Assembly: GCF_017996735.1 (NCBI RefSeq)
Contig: NZ_JAGOGJ010000054.1
Span: forward strand, 1 to 41,713
From: Niveispirillum sp.
Lineage (GTDB): Bacteria; Pseudomonadota; Alphaproteobacteria; Azospirillales; Azospirillaceae
Length of the DNA: 41,713 nt
Direction of reading: 5' to 3'
This document shows positions 8,363-16,266 of this stretch, piece after piece (within the stretch, counting starts at the first letter, position 1; every line of letters starts with the position of its first letter). The notes under the pieces are model-generated. The model was not told the DNA's origin. It saw only the letters and a program-made list of their open reading frames with translations, and ran no database searches. The position numbers were made by a program, and so were the translations under genes.

Positions 8363-8968
8363 ATGACCGACATGAGCATGACACCCTATCAGGCCTCTCC
8401 CCGCGCCCTGGTGCGGGCCGGATTGGGCGCCGTGGCCGCCTCTGCGCTGGTGCTGACCCTGTTCGTGCTGCCGGCCGAATATGGCATCGACCCGACGGGG
8501 GCCGGTGCCGCGCTGGGCCTGACCAAACTGGCGGGCGGCGGTGGCGAGGCAGCGGAGCCGGCAGCCACAGCCCCTATGGCGGCCCCCGCCGCGCCGGGTA
8601 CACCCACCCCGGCAGAGATCGCCAAGTCCACCCCGATGCGCAGCGATCGCCAGGAACTGATCCTGGCCCCGCATTCCGGCGCGGAGGTGAAGGCCCATAT
8701 GGCACAGGGCGATCATTTCATTTTTCATTGGCAGGCCACGGGCGGTCAGGTGCGGTTCGACATGCATGGCGAACCGCCCAATGCCAAGGAAGGCGAATTC
8801 TCCAGCTACTGGAAAGCCAAGGACCTGGACAGCGCCCAGGGCGCCTTCACGGCCCCGTTCACGGGCACCCATGGCTGGTACTTCCGCAATCGCGGTGACA
8901 CGCCGGTGACGGTCGTGGTGGAAACCACGGGTTTCTATCAGGACCTGTACCTGCCGCCGGCCGAGTGA
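8363..8968 (+). CDS. membrane-anchored His-rich protein of the HupE cluster
   Basis: 201 residues, start ATG 8363 with AGGGGAC upstream, 11 bases after the hupE-like stop. One N-terminal membrane segment (about residues 18-38) is followed by an Ala/Pro/Thr linker. A globular beta-rich domain (about 95-200) contains several histidines, for example in KAHMAQGDHFIFHWQ, FDMHGE and GTHGWYFRN. It resembles proteins annotated as transmembrane anchor proteins beside metal-handling genes. It probably faces the periplasm and acts with the permease; the exact role is unknown. Confidence 0.7.
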   Translation: MTDMSMTPYQASPRALVRAGLGAVAASALVLTLFVLPAEYGIDPTGAGAALGLTKLAGGGGEAAEPAATAPMAAPAAPGTPTPAEIAKSTPMRSDRQELILAPHSGAEVKAHMAQGDHFIFHWQATGGQVRFDMHGEPPNAKEGEFSSYWKAKDLDSAQGAFTAPFTGTHGWYFRNRGDTPVTVVVETTGFYQDLYLPPAE

Positions 8969-9036
8969 AACCCAGGGGCCGGGACTTGCCCCTGCCCCTC
9001 ACCCTCCCATTGACCGACGTCACAACGGGCCCCTCC

Positions 9037-9118
9037 CTCTCCCACTATCGTGGGAGAGCGGCGATAGAAGCGTGTATTCCTGCCCCTCGCCCGCGTGGCG
9101 GGAGAGGTGGGGTGAGGG
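9037..9118. repeat. intergenic CCCTC/GAGGG inverted repeats
   Basis: The 170-base gap between two convergent genes holds a perfect hairpin CTCTCCCAC-TATC-GTGGGAGAG (9037-9058). A second imperfect one, around 9083-9115, has CCTCGCCCGC against GCGGGAGAGG. A close relative of the second unit lies at 23204-23236, also between convergent genes. This looks like a short dispersed repeat of the genome that may serve as a two-way transcript end. Confidence 0.65.
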
Positions 9119-9138
9119 CAGAAGGCAGCGCAGATCGC

Positions 9139-10074
9139 TCACCCCTTCGCGGCCCGTACACCCAGCATATGGCAGATGGCAACCGTCAGGTCGGCGCGGT
9201 TCATGGTGTAGAAGTGGAATTGCTTCACACCATGCTTTTCCAAATACCGGCACTGCTGGATGGCGACCGTTGCCGCCACCAGATGGCGGGTCTCCGGCGC
9301 CTCATCCAGCCCGTCGAACAGGTCACGCATCCAGGCGGGGACGGCGGTATTGCACTTCTCCCCCATCTCCGCCGCCTTGGTGAAGTTCAGGATCGGCAGG
9401 ATGCCCGGCACCATGGGCACATCGATGCCGGCGGCGGCGGCCTTGTCGCGGAAGCGCAGGAAGGCGTCCACGTCGAAGAAGAACTGGCTGATGGCGCGGT
9501 TGGCCCCGGCATCGACCTTGCGCTTCAGATTGTCCAGATCAATCTGGGCACTGGGCGCCTCCGGATGCACTTCCGGAAAACAGGCGACAGAAATGTCGAA
9601 ATCCCCGATACGCTTCAGGCCGGCGACCAGATCGGCGGCATAGGCATAGCCGCCGGGATGCGGGTCATAGCCGCGCCCTCCCAGGCCGCCGGTGCCATCG
9701 GCGCGCGGCGGCGGATCACCGCGCAGGGCCACGATATGGCGGATGCCGGCATCCCAGTAACTGCGCGCGATCTCGTCGATCTCTTCCCGGGTGGCGGCCA
9801 CGCAGGTCAGGTGGGCGGCAGCCGGAATACCGGTTTCTGCCTGGATCGCCGTCACGGTGGCGTGGGTGCGCTCCCGCGTGGACCCGCCGGCCCCATAGGT
9901 GACCGACATGAAGGACGGATTCAGCGGCGCCAGCCGGCGGATGGCCGTCCACAGATTCTCATGCATCTTCTCCGTCTTGGGCGGGAAGAATTCGAAACTG
10001 ACGGTCAGATCGCCGGGGGCCGTGATCAGGGTGGCCGGGTCAGCAGCGGCGTCCATCAGGTCGCTCAGGCTCAT
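9139..10074 (-). CDS. metF: methylenetetrahydrofolate reductase
   Basis: 311 residues. VSFEFFPPKTEKM near the N-terminus is the MetF signature with the catalytic glutamate. MSVTYGAGGSTRERTH, LTCVAATREEI, IVALRGDPP and SQFFFDVDAF follow in the usual order. The enzyme reduces 5,10-methylene-THF to 5-methyl-THF with FAD, supplying the methyl group for methionine synthesis in the cytoplasm. The ATG at 10074 has GAAGGAA upstream and gives the standard length. It follows the ArsR-methyltransferase gene by 13 bases, so the two form an operon, probably controlled by the palindrome at 11088-11103. Confidence 0.95.
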   Translation of the reverse strand: MSLSDLMDAAADPATLITAPGDLTVSFEFFPPKTEKMHENLWTAIRRLAPLNPSFMSVTYGAGGSTRERTHATVTAIQAETGIPAAAHLTCVAATREEIDEIARSYWDAGIRHIVALRGDPPPRADGTGGLGGRGYDPHPGGYAYAADLVAGLKRIGDFDISVACFPEVHPEAPSAQIDLDNLKRKVDAGANRAISQFFFDVDAFLRFRDKAAAAGIDVPMVPGILPILNFTKAAEMGEKCNTAVPAWMRDLFDGLDEAPETRHLVAATVAIQQCRYLEKHGVKQFHFYTMNRADLTVAICHMLGVRAAKG

Positions 10075-10087
10075 CGAAACTGTTCCT

Positions 10088-11053
10088 TCAGGCGGCAGCC
10101 AGCGGACGGGTCCGCGTGGCGGGGGCATCGGTGCGGGTGGCCCGCCAGATGCAAACGGTCAAGGGATCACCCGGCAAGGTGATGGCGGGTTCCGGGCGCA
10201 TCCCGGCACGGCGCAGCCAGCCGGTCACCTCGTCATCGGTGAAGCCCAGGCGACGATGCGCATGCTGTTCGCGCAGATATTCAAGATCATGGCGGGCGAA
10301 ATCGGCCACCAGCATGGTGCCACCGGGGCGGAGCACGCGCGCTGCCTCGGCGATCACATCGGCCGGTTCCTCTGCATAATGCAGAACCTGATGCACGATC
10401 ACGGCATCCTGGCTCTGACCGGCCAAGGCCAACTGGTACATGTCGCCCAGCCGCACCTGACAATGGCGCAGCCCCGCCTGTTCCAGCTTCACCCGCGCGA
10501 CGGCCAGCATCTCCCGCGAGGCATCGATACCCAGGCCATGGGCAATACGATCACCGAAAAGCTCCAGGATGCGCCCCGTGCCCGTGCCGACATCCAGCAG
10601 GTCATTGACCCCCTTTTCCGGCAACAGTGACAGAAGCGCCGTCTCCACATCGCGCTCCGGCACATGCAGGCCACGGATTTCGTGCCAGCGGTCGGCATTC
10701 TCGCTGAAATATTTGGCCGCCGCCTGCCGCCGCCCCTGCTTGATCAGATCAAGCCGTTCCAGATCCAGCGCCAGACCGTCATCATCGCCGGGAATGGCAT
10801 CCACCAGCGTACGGGCCAGTTCCGCCACCGGTCCGCGTTCGGCAAGCCGGTAATAGGCCCAGATCCCCTCCCGGAACCGTTCCAGCAGGCCCGCCTCACA
10901 AAGCAGCTTCAGATGTCGCGATACGCGCGGCTGGCTTTGACCCAGGATCTGGGTCAACTCCGTCACCGTCAGTTCCCCATGCGCGCAAAGCGACAGAAGC
11001 CGCAACCGCGTCGGCTCCGCTGCCGCTTTCAGCGCATTCAACAGGAATTCCAT
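10088..11053 (-). CDS. ArsR-family regulator fused to a SAM methyltransferase domain
   Basis: 321 residues. The first ~90 are an ArsR winged helix (LKAAAEPTRLRLLSLCAHGE, then QSQPRVSRHLKLLCEAGLLE as the recognition helix region). From about residue 145 there is a class I methyltransferase fold with LLDVGTGTGRILELFG as the SAM-binding motif I and LRPGGTMLVADFARHDLEYL downstream. This fusion next to metF is typical of regulators of the methionine/SAM cycle. In the SahR type the ligand is S-adenosylhomocysteine or SAM, so the methyltransferase domain may act as a sensor rather than an enzyme (inference). ATG 11053 was chosen over a TTG nine bases upstream. Confidence 0.88.
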   Translation of the reverse strand: MEFLLNALKAAAEPTRLRLLSLCAHGELTVTELTQILGQSQPRVSRHLKLLCEAGLLERFREGIWAYYRLAERGPVAELARTLVDAIPGDDDGLALDLERLDLIKQGRRQAAAKYFSENADRWHEIRGLHVPERDVETALLSLLPEKGVNDLLDVGTGTGRILELFGDRIAHGLGIDASREMLAVARVKLEQAGLRHCQVRLGDMYQLALAGQSQDAVIVHQVLHYAEEPADVIAEAARVLRPGGTMLVADFARHDLEYLREQHAHRRLGFTDDEVTGWLRRAGMRPEPAITLPGDPLTVCIWRATRTDAPATRTRPLAAA

Positions 11054-11087
11054 GCGACCCAACCCATCGATCCATTCGGATCAATAT

Positions 11088-11103
11088 ATAAAGATATCTT
11101 TAT
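11088..11103. promoter_or_regulatory. palindromic operator upstream of the regulator-metF operon
   Basis: ATAAAGATATCTTTAT is a perfect 16-base palindrome, AT-rich in a GC-rich region, 35 bases ahead of the start of the ArsR-type regulator. It fits the kind of site expected for autoregulation of a SahR-like repressor controlling metF. Confidence 0.7.
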
Positions 11104-11279
11104 GTCTTAGCAAGTGCCGTATGCGCTTCTGTTGGGAACAGGTGCAATAGCGCGGCGGCCCCGCGCCGAACGCGGTTCACAATGATAATGCCATCGCGAT
11201 ATGGCTTTCCCGCCGCAGATAGGACGCATTTGCCCCCTAAATAAGAAGCTGGCAAATGGTTAATCCCAATCCGACCGAA

Positions 11280-11295
11280 CGTGATGTGCATCACT
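11280..11295. promoter_or_regulatory. possible CRP/FNR-type site upstream of mlaC
   Basis: GTGATG-TG-CATCAC (11281-11294) is a perfect palindrome matching the core GTGA-N6-TCAC of CRP-family binding sites, 55 bases ahead of the mlaC start. The rest of the 296-base gap (11054-11349) holds the metF operator, a GC hairpin near 11151-11167 and a CAAATGGTTAAT motif at 11253-11264. Confidence 0.3.
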
Positions 11296-11349
11296 GTCGG
11301 CGGCCCGGCCGCCGGGAATGATGATGCCAATGAACAGAGGATCGAAGAC

Positions 11350-12018
11350 GTGAACAAGCAGACCCCCCACCGTCGTTCGCCGTTGGCCGGCGCCGCCCTG
11401 CTGATGCTGGCAGGGGTGGCCGCCGTCGCGGTGCCGGTGCTGGCGCCCGCCACCGCCATCGCACAGAATGCCAAGAACCCGCAGGCTGCGGCCGATTTCG
11501 TGCAGAGTCTCGGGGACAGGGCCATTGCCACGTTGGCCGATCCGAAGGTCAGCAAGGATCAGGCGAAAAGCGTGTTCCGTGAGTTGTTGAACCAGAATTT
11601 CGACATCAACACCATCAGCCGCTTTGTGCTGGGCCGCTACTGGAACGCCGCCAACGATACCCAGAAAAAGGAATACCAGTCCCTGTTCGAGCAGATGATC
11701 GTCGAGGTCTATGCCGAGCGGTTCAGCCAGTATGCGGGTGAGAAGTTCAAGGTCGGCGCGGCCCAGGCGTCGGGTGAGAACGACGCTGTCGTCACCTCCC
11801 AGGTGCTGCGCCCCGGCGGCCAGCCGCCGGTGAATGTTTCCTGGCGCGTGCGCTCCAAGGATGGCGGTCACAAGATTATTGACGTGATCGTGGAGAATGT
11901 GTCGATGAGCGTGACCCAGCGGTCGGAGTTCGCCAGCGTCATCGAAAGCAATGGCGGGCGGTTCGACGCGCTTCTGGAAGCCTTGCGTCAGCGCATCCAG
12001 ACAGCCGACGCCAAGTAA
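11350..12018 (+). CDS. mlaC: MlaC/Ttg2D-family phospholipid-binding periplasmic protein
   Basis: 222 residues from GTG 11350, with AGAGGA upstream. Starting here gives a clean signal peptide ending in ATAIAQN; longer starts (ATG 11284) add non-homologous residues. The mature protein has the Ttg2/MlaC pattern: LLNQNFDINTISRFVLGRYW, then EYQSLFEQMIVEVYAERF and a later WRVRSKDGGHKIIDVIVE. MlaC shuttles phospholipids between the outer-membrane MlaA complex and the inner-membrane MlaFEDB ABC transporter, maintaining outer-membrane asymmetry. The other mla genes are not nearby, so it is encoded alone here, closed by a terminator. Confidence 0.85.
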   Translation: MNKQTPHRRSPLAGAALLMLAGVAAVAVPVLAPATAIAQNAKNPQAAADFVQSLGDRAIATLADPKVSKDQAKSVFRELLNQNFDINTISRFVLGRYWNAANDTQKKEYQSLFEQMIVEVYAERFSQYAGEKFKVGAAQASGENDAVVTSQVLRPGGQPPVNVSWRVRSKDGGHKIIDVIVENVSMSVTQRSEFASVIESNGGRFDALLEALRQRIQTADAK

Positions 12019-12051
12019 CGATACTCGCCGGCCTGCCGGCTGTGCTATGTG

Positions 12052-12088
12052 ACGGGTCCGTTCTGGAACGCCAGGACGGGCCCGTTTC
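12052..12088 (+). terminator. Rho-independent terminator of mlaC
   Basis: A 15-bp stem (12052-12066 with 12071-12085) that pairs throughout when two G-U pairs are allowed, with loop AACG, followed by TTTCATT. It starts 34 bases after the mlaC stop. Confidence 0.8.
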
Positions 12089-12106
12089 ATTGTGCCCTGG
12101 TTGGCA

Positions 12107-12889
12107 ATGCTCCGTGAGTTCCTGATCAGTCTGCGTACGCGGTGCGCGCCGGCCTTTGTGCATCTCGGGTACCGCTATGCCGCCGTGGCCTGCGTGGGCC
12201 GTGCCGCCCGTTGCGCCGCCGCATGGTCCCCCCATCAGGAAGCAACGCGGCGCCGGATCCTGACCGCCATGGCCGAAGCGCCGGCAGGGCGGGGCACCGC
12301 CATCATCATGGGGTCTGGCCCCTGCCTTGATCTGCCCATGGCGGAGCTCCTGTCGCGTTTCCGCCGGCTTGTGCTGGTGGATGTGGCCCATCCGCCGGCC
12401 GCCCTTCGCCTTGCCCGGCGTCATGGCGCCGTGCAATTGCTGGACAGGGACCTGACGGGTGTGGCCATCGCCCTCGGCGACCCCAGCCGGGATGATCTGC
12501 CGGAGCCCGGTTGCGCCGATTTCCTGGATGATGATGATGTCGGCCTCGTCGTTTCGACCAACCTTGTTTCACAATTGCCGCTCGTGCCGGTGCGACAGGC
12601 CGGGCGGCGCTGGCCAGATGCCGACCTTCCGGCCTATGCCCGGCGCATCGTGAATGCGCATCTGGATCATTTGCGCGGCTTCGACTGTCCCGCCCTTCTG
12701 ATCGGCGATGTGCAGCGCCGGGTCATCGACCCGGATGGTCGCGTAACGGAGATGGAAGATCCGCTGTTCGGCGCCGAACTGCCCATGGGCGAGATGGAAT
12801 GGGATTGGACCGTGGCACCCGTGGGCGAATTATCCAATGGCTGGTCCATCGTCAACCGGGTCCGGGCGGTGCGCCTGGACCGGTCCTGA
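12107..12889 (+). CDS. unknown protein with a Rossmann-like N-terminal motif
   Basis: 260 residues from ATG 12107; GTG 12092 is possible, and no clear ribosome-binding site favours either. Residues ~65-105 contain AIIMGSGPCLDLPMAELL and then RLVLVDVAHPPAALRLARR. These look like a nucleotide- or SAM-binding beta-alpha-beta unit with an acidic residue at the end of strand 2. The rest is not recognised. A SAM-dependent methyltransferase-like fold is plausible. The gene starts 19 bases after the mlaC terminator stem and is convergent with the solute-binding protein gene. Confidence 0.6.
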   Translation: MLREFLISLRTRCAPAFVHLGYRYAAVACVGRAARCAAAWSPHQEATRRRILTAMAEAPAGRGTAIIMGSGPCLDLPMAELLSRFRRLVLVDVAHPPAALRLARRHGAVQLLDRDLTGVAIALGDPSRDDLPEPGCADFLDDDDVGLVVSTNLVSQLPLVPVRQAGRRWPDADLPAYARRIVNAHLDHLRGFDCPALLIGDVQRRVIDPDGRVTEMEDPLFGAELPMGEMEWDWTVAPVGELSNGWSIVNRVRAVRLDRS

Positions 12890-12938
12890 TCACACTAACG
12901 GTGAAATAGCTGCCGGCTGGCGCGCACCTATACGCCGC

Positions 12939-13688
12939 CTATTGCGTGGCGTCGTAACGGCTCACAATCGCGTGGTAGACGCCATCGGCCAACACGCGCT
13001 GCAAACCCGCATTGAACCGGGCGGCCAGCGCGGGGTCGCGGAATGCCGCGCGATAATGGGTTGACGGGAACAGCCTGTGTTCCACCACGGAAAGATTGTT
13101 CCCCCCCTCTCCGGCGGCAGCCAGAACCTGGGCGATATGATGCGACAGGACACGGCTGTCGCCGATCAGCACATCATAACGGCCATAGAGCAGGCCCTTG
13201 GCCTGCAGGGCCTGCACCGGTTCCTCCCGGTAATCGGGCGCCACGGCGACGGCGGCGGCGAATTCCGAACCCAGCACCTTGCCCGCACGCTGGAACGCCA
13301 GCACCCGCCAACTGCTCAGATCGGCTGGCGTTTCCAGCACGATGCCGCGGGCCGCCAGGGTGACCGCCACGTTATTATAAGTGATATAGCTGTCCGTCAG
13401 GTGCAGCCCCGTGGGCGCCGCCCCCACGACAGGGGCGAATCCCTCAACGGCCCCTTCCCCGGCCGCCAGCGCCAGACGGGCATTCGAGCCGATATAGGGA
13501 TCAATCTGCATGTCGGCGGCCGTAAAGATCGCCTTCAGCAACTCATATTCAAGGCCACTCAACTGACCGTCCGGCGCCGTCTGCACCAGGGGTGCCGCCT
13601 CCCTTAGCCCAAAACGCACCGTCTCTGCCATCGACCGGGTCGGCAGCAGCGGAAGGGCAATCAGAAGCAGCAGGTAAAGGCAGCGCAT
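12939..13688 (-). CDS. periplasmic solute-binding protein, family 3
   Basis: 249 residues. A signal peptide ends near SMAE (residue ~22). The mature protein begins TVRFGLREAAPLVQ and continues with LSGLEYELLKAIF, the entry pattern of SBP family 3 (polar amino-acid binding proteins). The family fold is a two-lobed periplasmic receptor. No ABC permease or ATPase gene is adjacent, so it may serve as a sensor or as an orphan binding protein; several alphaproteobacterial orphans of this type are of unknown ligand. The promoter side carries an inverted repeat at 13712-13739. Confidence 0.8.
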   Translation of the reverse strand: MRCLYLLLLIALPLLPTRSMAETVRFGLREAAPLVQTAPDGQLSGLEYELLKAIFTAADMQIDPYIGSNARLALAAGEGAVEGFAPVVGAAPTGLHLTDSYITYNNVAVTLAARGIVLETPADLSSWRVLAFQRAGKVLGSEFAAAVAVAPDYREEPVQALQAKGLLYGRYDVLIGDSRVLSHHIAQVLAAAGEGGNNLSVVEHRLFPSTHYRAAFRDPALAARFNAGLQRVLADGVYHAIVSRYDATQ

Positions 13689-13711
13689 CAGGTCCAGACC
13701 GGAGAAGATTG

Positions 13712-13739
13712 GGTAAATACTGTTGAAGAACAGCTTACC
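13712..13739. promoter_or_regulatory. inverted repeat upstream of the solute-binding protein gene
   Basis: GGTAA (13712-13716) and CTGTT (13720-13724) are mirrored by AACAG (13729-13733) and TTACC (13735-13739) around GAAG. The repeat lies 24 bases upstream of the ATG on the minus strand, where it could be an operator or a 5' leader hairpin. Confidence 0.4.
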
Positions 13740-13831
13740 AAATCATTTCACCGGACAAACGGGTGCATGGGGATAGACCTGCCTCCCCCGTTTGATGACC
13801 CGTCCCTTGGTGAAGGGGTGGCCGGTTAATG

Positions 13832-14644
13832 TCACCTGGACAGGATGTACAGACCGCGCTGGCCTTCCATCGGCTTGAACTTTTCCGTGATGCCCAGAAC
13901 CGTTTCGGCACCGCCAAGGTAGAGAATTCCATCCGGCGGCAACAGCTTGGCCATCGCGTCCAGCACCTTGCCCTTGGTCGGCTGATCAAAATAAATCAGC
14001 ACGTTGCGGCAGAAGATGACATCAAACTGGCCCAGCGGCGTCAGGTCCGTCAGAAGGTTGTATTCCTTGTACTGGACCCTCTGGCGGATATCGTCGTTGA
14101 GCTGCCACTTGTCGCCCACCTGCTTGAAATACTTCACCAGCATGGTGATGGGCAGACCGCGCTGGACCTCGAATTGGGTATACAGGCCGGCACGGGCCTT
14201 GTTCACCATTTCACCCGACAGGTCGGTGCCGACGATCTCGATCCGCCAGCCGGCCAGCTTGGACCCTTCCTCGTTCAGCAGCATGGCCAGCGAATAGGCT
14301 TCCTGCCCCGATGAACAGGCGGCCGACCAGATGCGGAAGGATCTCTTGGCGGCACGGTTGGCCAGCAGGTGCGGCAGCACCACCTGCTTGAACTGGTCGA
14401 ACGGCTTCTGATCACGAAAGAACGAGCTTTCGTTGGTGGTCATCGCCTCCGTAATGTCACGGAGTAACGCCTCGTCACGCTTGGCGCGCACGGTCGCGGC
14501 CAGTTCGTCCAGACCCTTCAGGCTCCATTTGCGGGCGACCGGCATCAACCGGCTTTCCAGCAGATAGGCCTTGTCGGGGGTCAATACCAGACCCGACCGC
14601 TGCCTCAGCAGGGTGCAGAACATATCGAAATCTTCGACCTTCAT
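13832..14644 (-). CDS. cheR: chemotaxis protein methyltransferase CheR
   Basis: 270 residues. MTTNESSFFRD, IWSAACSSGQEAYSLAMLL (SAM-binding loop of CheR) and FDVIFCRNVLIYFD are in the family order. CheR methylates glutamates of chemoreceptors using SAM, opposing CheB in adaptation. The ATG at 14644 overlaps the cheB stop by four bases (ATGA), showing translational coupling. A longer frame exists upstream inside cheB but is out of family. It is the last gene of the operon. Confidence 0.95.
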   Translation of the reverse strand: MKVEDFDMFCTLLRQRSGLVLTPDKAYLLESRLMPVARKWSLKGLDELAATVRAKRDEALLRDITEAMTTNESSFFRDQKPFDQFKQVVLPHLLANRAAKRSFRIWSAACSSGQEAYSLAMLLNEEGSKLAGWRIEIVGTDLSGEMVNKARAGLYTQFEVQRGLPITMLVKYFKQVGDKWQLNDDIRQRVQYKEYNLLTDLTPLGQFDVIFCRNVLIYFDQPTKGKVLDAMAKLLPPDGILYLGGAETVLGITEKFKPMEGQRGLYILSR

Positions 14645-15852
14645 GCTGCCTGCCTCGATGCGATCTTGCGAATGTAAGGCCCGATTTCCTTCAATGGCAA
14701 GACGGCGCTGCACAGCCCCGCATTCGCCACCGCCCCCGGCATGCCCCACACCACCGAGGAAGGTTCGTCCTGGCCCAGAACCGCGCCGCCGGCGGCCACC
14801 ACCGCCTCCGACCCGCGCTGGCCGTCATGCCCCATGCCGGTCAGGATCGTGACCAGCACCCGCTTGCCATAGGCCCGCACGATGCTGCGCAGCATCGGGT
14901 CCACGGCCGGGCGGCAGAAATTCTCCGGCGGGTCCTTGGTCAGGGACAGACAATTCTGCCCGTTGCGCTGAACCACCAGCATATGAAAATCACCCGGCGC
15001 CACATAGGCGCGGCCACCAACGATCACCTCCCCCTCCTTGGCCTCGGCACATTGCACCCCGCATTGGCGGGTGATGTGTTCGGCCAGGATCGTGGTGAAG
15101 GTGGCGGGCATGTGCTGGGTGATCAGGATCGGCTGCTTCACATCCTTCAGATGGCTCAGCACCTCGAACAGGGCCTGCGGCCCGCCGGTCGAACTGCCGA
15201 TGGCCAGGATGTCGGGCCGGAATTCCGGCAGCGGGCGCAAGGTGATCGGCCCCGGTTCCGGCTTCGGCCGGATGGGGGTCGCGAGCGTGAAGCTGGTGGT
15301 CGGTGCCACGGTGCCCACGGGCGCCTGACGCGGCGGCATGGTGGTGCCGGGCACCGGCGTCACCACCGGCGCGCCCTTACGCGGATCGGCCCGACGGGCG
15401 GCCATGGCCAGCGCCTTGACCTTTTCCGTCAATTCCCGCTTGAAGTCGTCGGCGGAGGTCAGTTCCCGCGTGGAAGAGGGCTTGGGGATGTAATCCGCGG
15501 CCCCGGCCTTCAACGCCCGGAGACTGATGTCGGCATTCTTGGCCGTCAGGGTGGATGCCATGACGATCTTGACATGCGGATCGACATTCAACAGATGCGG
15601 CAGGGCCGACAGCCCGTCCAGCACCGGCATCTCGATATCCAGCACAATCACGTCGATGGACTGCCGCTGCAGCGTATTGATCGCCATCTGCCCGTTGGCG
15701 ACGGAGGCGACAACCTTCACCTCCGGATCGCCTTCCAGCGAACGGGTCAACAGGCCGCGGATGACGGCACTGTCATCCACCACCATTACCCGGTAGGGCT
15801 CTGTTCCGGTCGGCGCTGCTGACGGCGCCGTCTTTCCGGGAAGCTCGTTCAT
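14641..15852 (-). CDS. cheB: chemotaxis response regulator / protein-glutamate methylesterase CheB
   Basis: 403 residues. An N-terminal receiver (VMVVDDSAVIRGLL, phospho-acceptor Asp in VLDIEMPVLDG, KP in ADYIPKPSS) is joined by a Pro/Thr-rich linker to the esterase. The catalytic triad is visible as Ser in GSSTGGPQAL, His in ITQHMPATFT and Asp in TGMGHDGQRG. Phosphorylated CheB removes methyl groups from (and deamidates) chemoreceptors. Start ATG 15852; a TTG three codons upstream is less likely. Confidence 0.95.
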   Translation of the reverse strand: MNELPGKTAPSAAPTGTEPYRVMVVDDSAVIRGLLTRSLEGDPEVKVVASVANGQMAINTLQRQSIDVIVLDIEMPVLDGLSALPHLLNVDPHVKIVMASTLTAKNADISLRALKAGAADYIPKPSSTRELTSADDFKRELTEKVKALAMAARRADPRKGAPVVTPVPGTTMPPRQAPVGTVAPTTSFTLATPIRPKPEPGPITLRPLPEFRPDILAIGSSTGGPQALFEVLSHLKDVKQPILITQHMPATFTTILAEHITRQCGVQCAEAKEGEVIVGGRAYVAPGDFHMLVVQRNGQNCLSLTKDPPENFCRPAVDPMLRSIVRAYGKRVLVTILTGMGHDGQRGSEAVVAAGGAVLGQDEPSSVVWGMPGAVANAGLCSAVLPLKEIGPYIRKIASRQAA

Positions 15853-15873
15853 TGCCTGCAATCCCGGACAGCC

Positions 15874-16239
15874 TCAGAGGAGGCCGACCTGCTGGAACTT
15901 GGTTTGGATGATGTCACTGTCGAACGGCTTCATGATGTACTCATTGGCGCCGGCCGACAGGGCTTCCTGGATATGGGCCAGGTCGTTCTCGGTCGTGCAG
16001 AACACGACACGGGGACTTTCCCCACCCGTCATTTTGCGCAGCCGGCGCAGGAACTCGATCCCCGTCATGACGGGCATGTTCCAGTCCAGCAGGATGGCAT
16101 CAGGCATCCGCTTGGCGCAAAGCTCCATGGCCTGCTTGCCATCCTCAGCCTCCTCGCAGGAAAAGCTGAGTTCTTCCAGGATCTTGCGCGCCACCTTGCG
16201 GACAACGCGGCTGTCATCGACGACCAGACAGGACTTCAT
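15874..16239 (-). CDS. cheY: chemotaxis response regulator CheY
   Basis: 121 residues, a stand-alone receiver domain. The acidic pair is D8-D9, the phospho-acceptor D52 lies in ILLDWNMPVMTG, the switch Thr in VVFCTTEND, and the conserved Lys in YIMKPFD. It is the phosphate shuttle between CheA and the flagellar motor or another output; in the Che1 systems of Azospirillum the output includes swimming speed and cell behaviour. ATG 16239 has GAGGTCC upstream. The gene lies 27 bases after cheW and 21 before cheB. Confidence 0.93.
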   Translation of the reverse strand: MKSCLVVDDSRVVRKVARKILEELSFSCEEAEDGKQAMELCAKRMPDAILLDWNMPVMTGIEFLRRLRKMTGGESPRVVFCTTENDLAHIQEALSAGANEYIMKPFDSDIIQTKFQQVGLL

Positions 16240-16266
16240 CAACGGACCTCGATTGCCGGATGCGGA

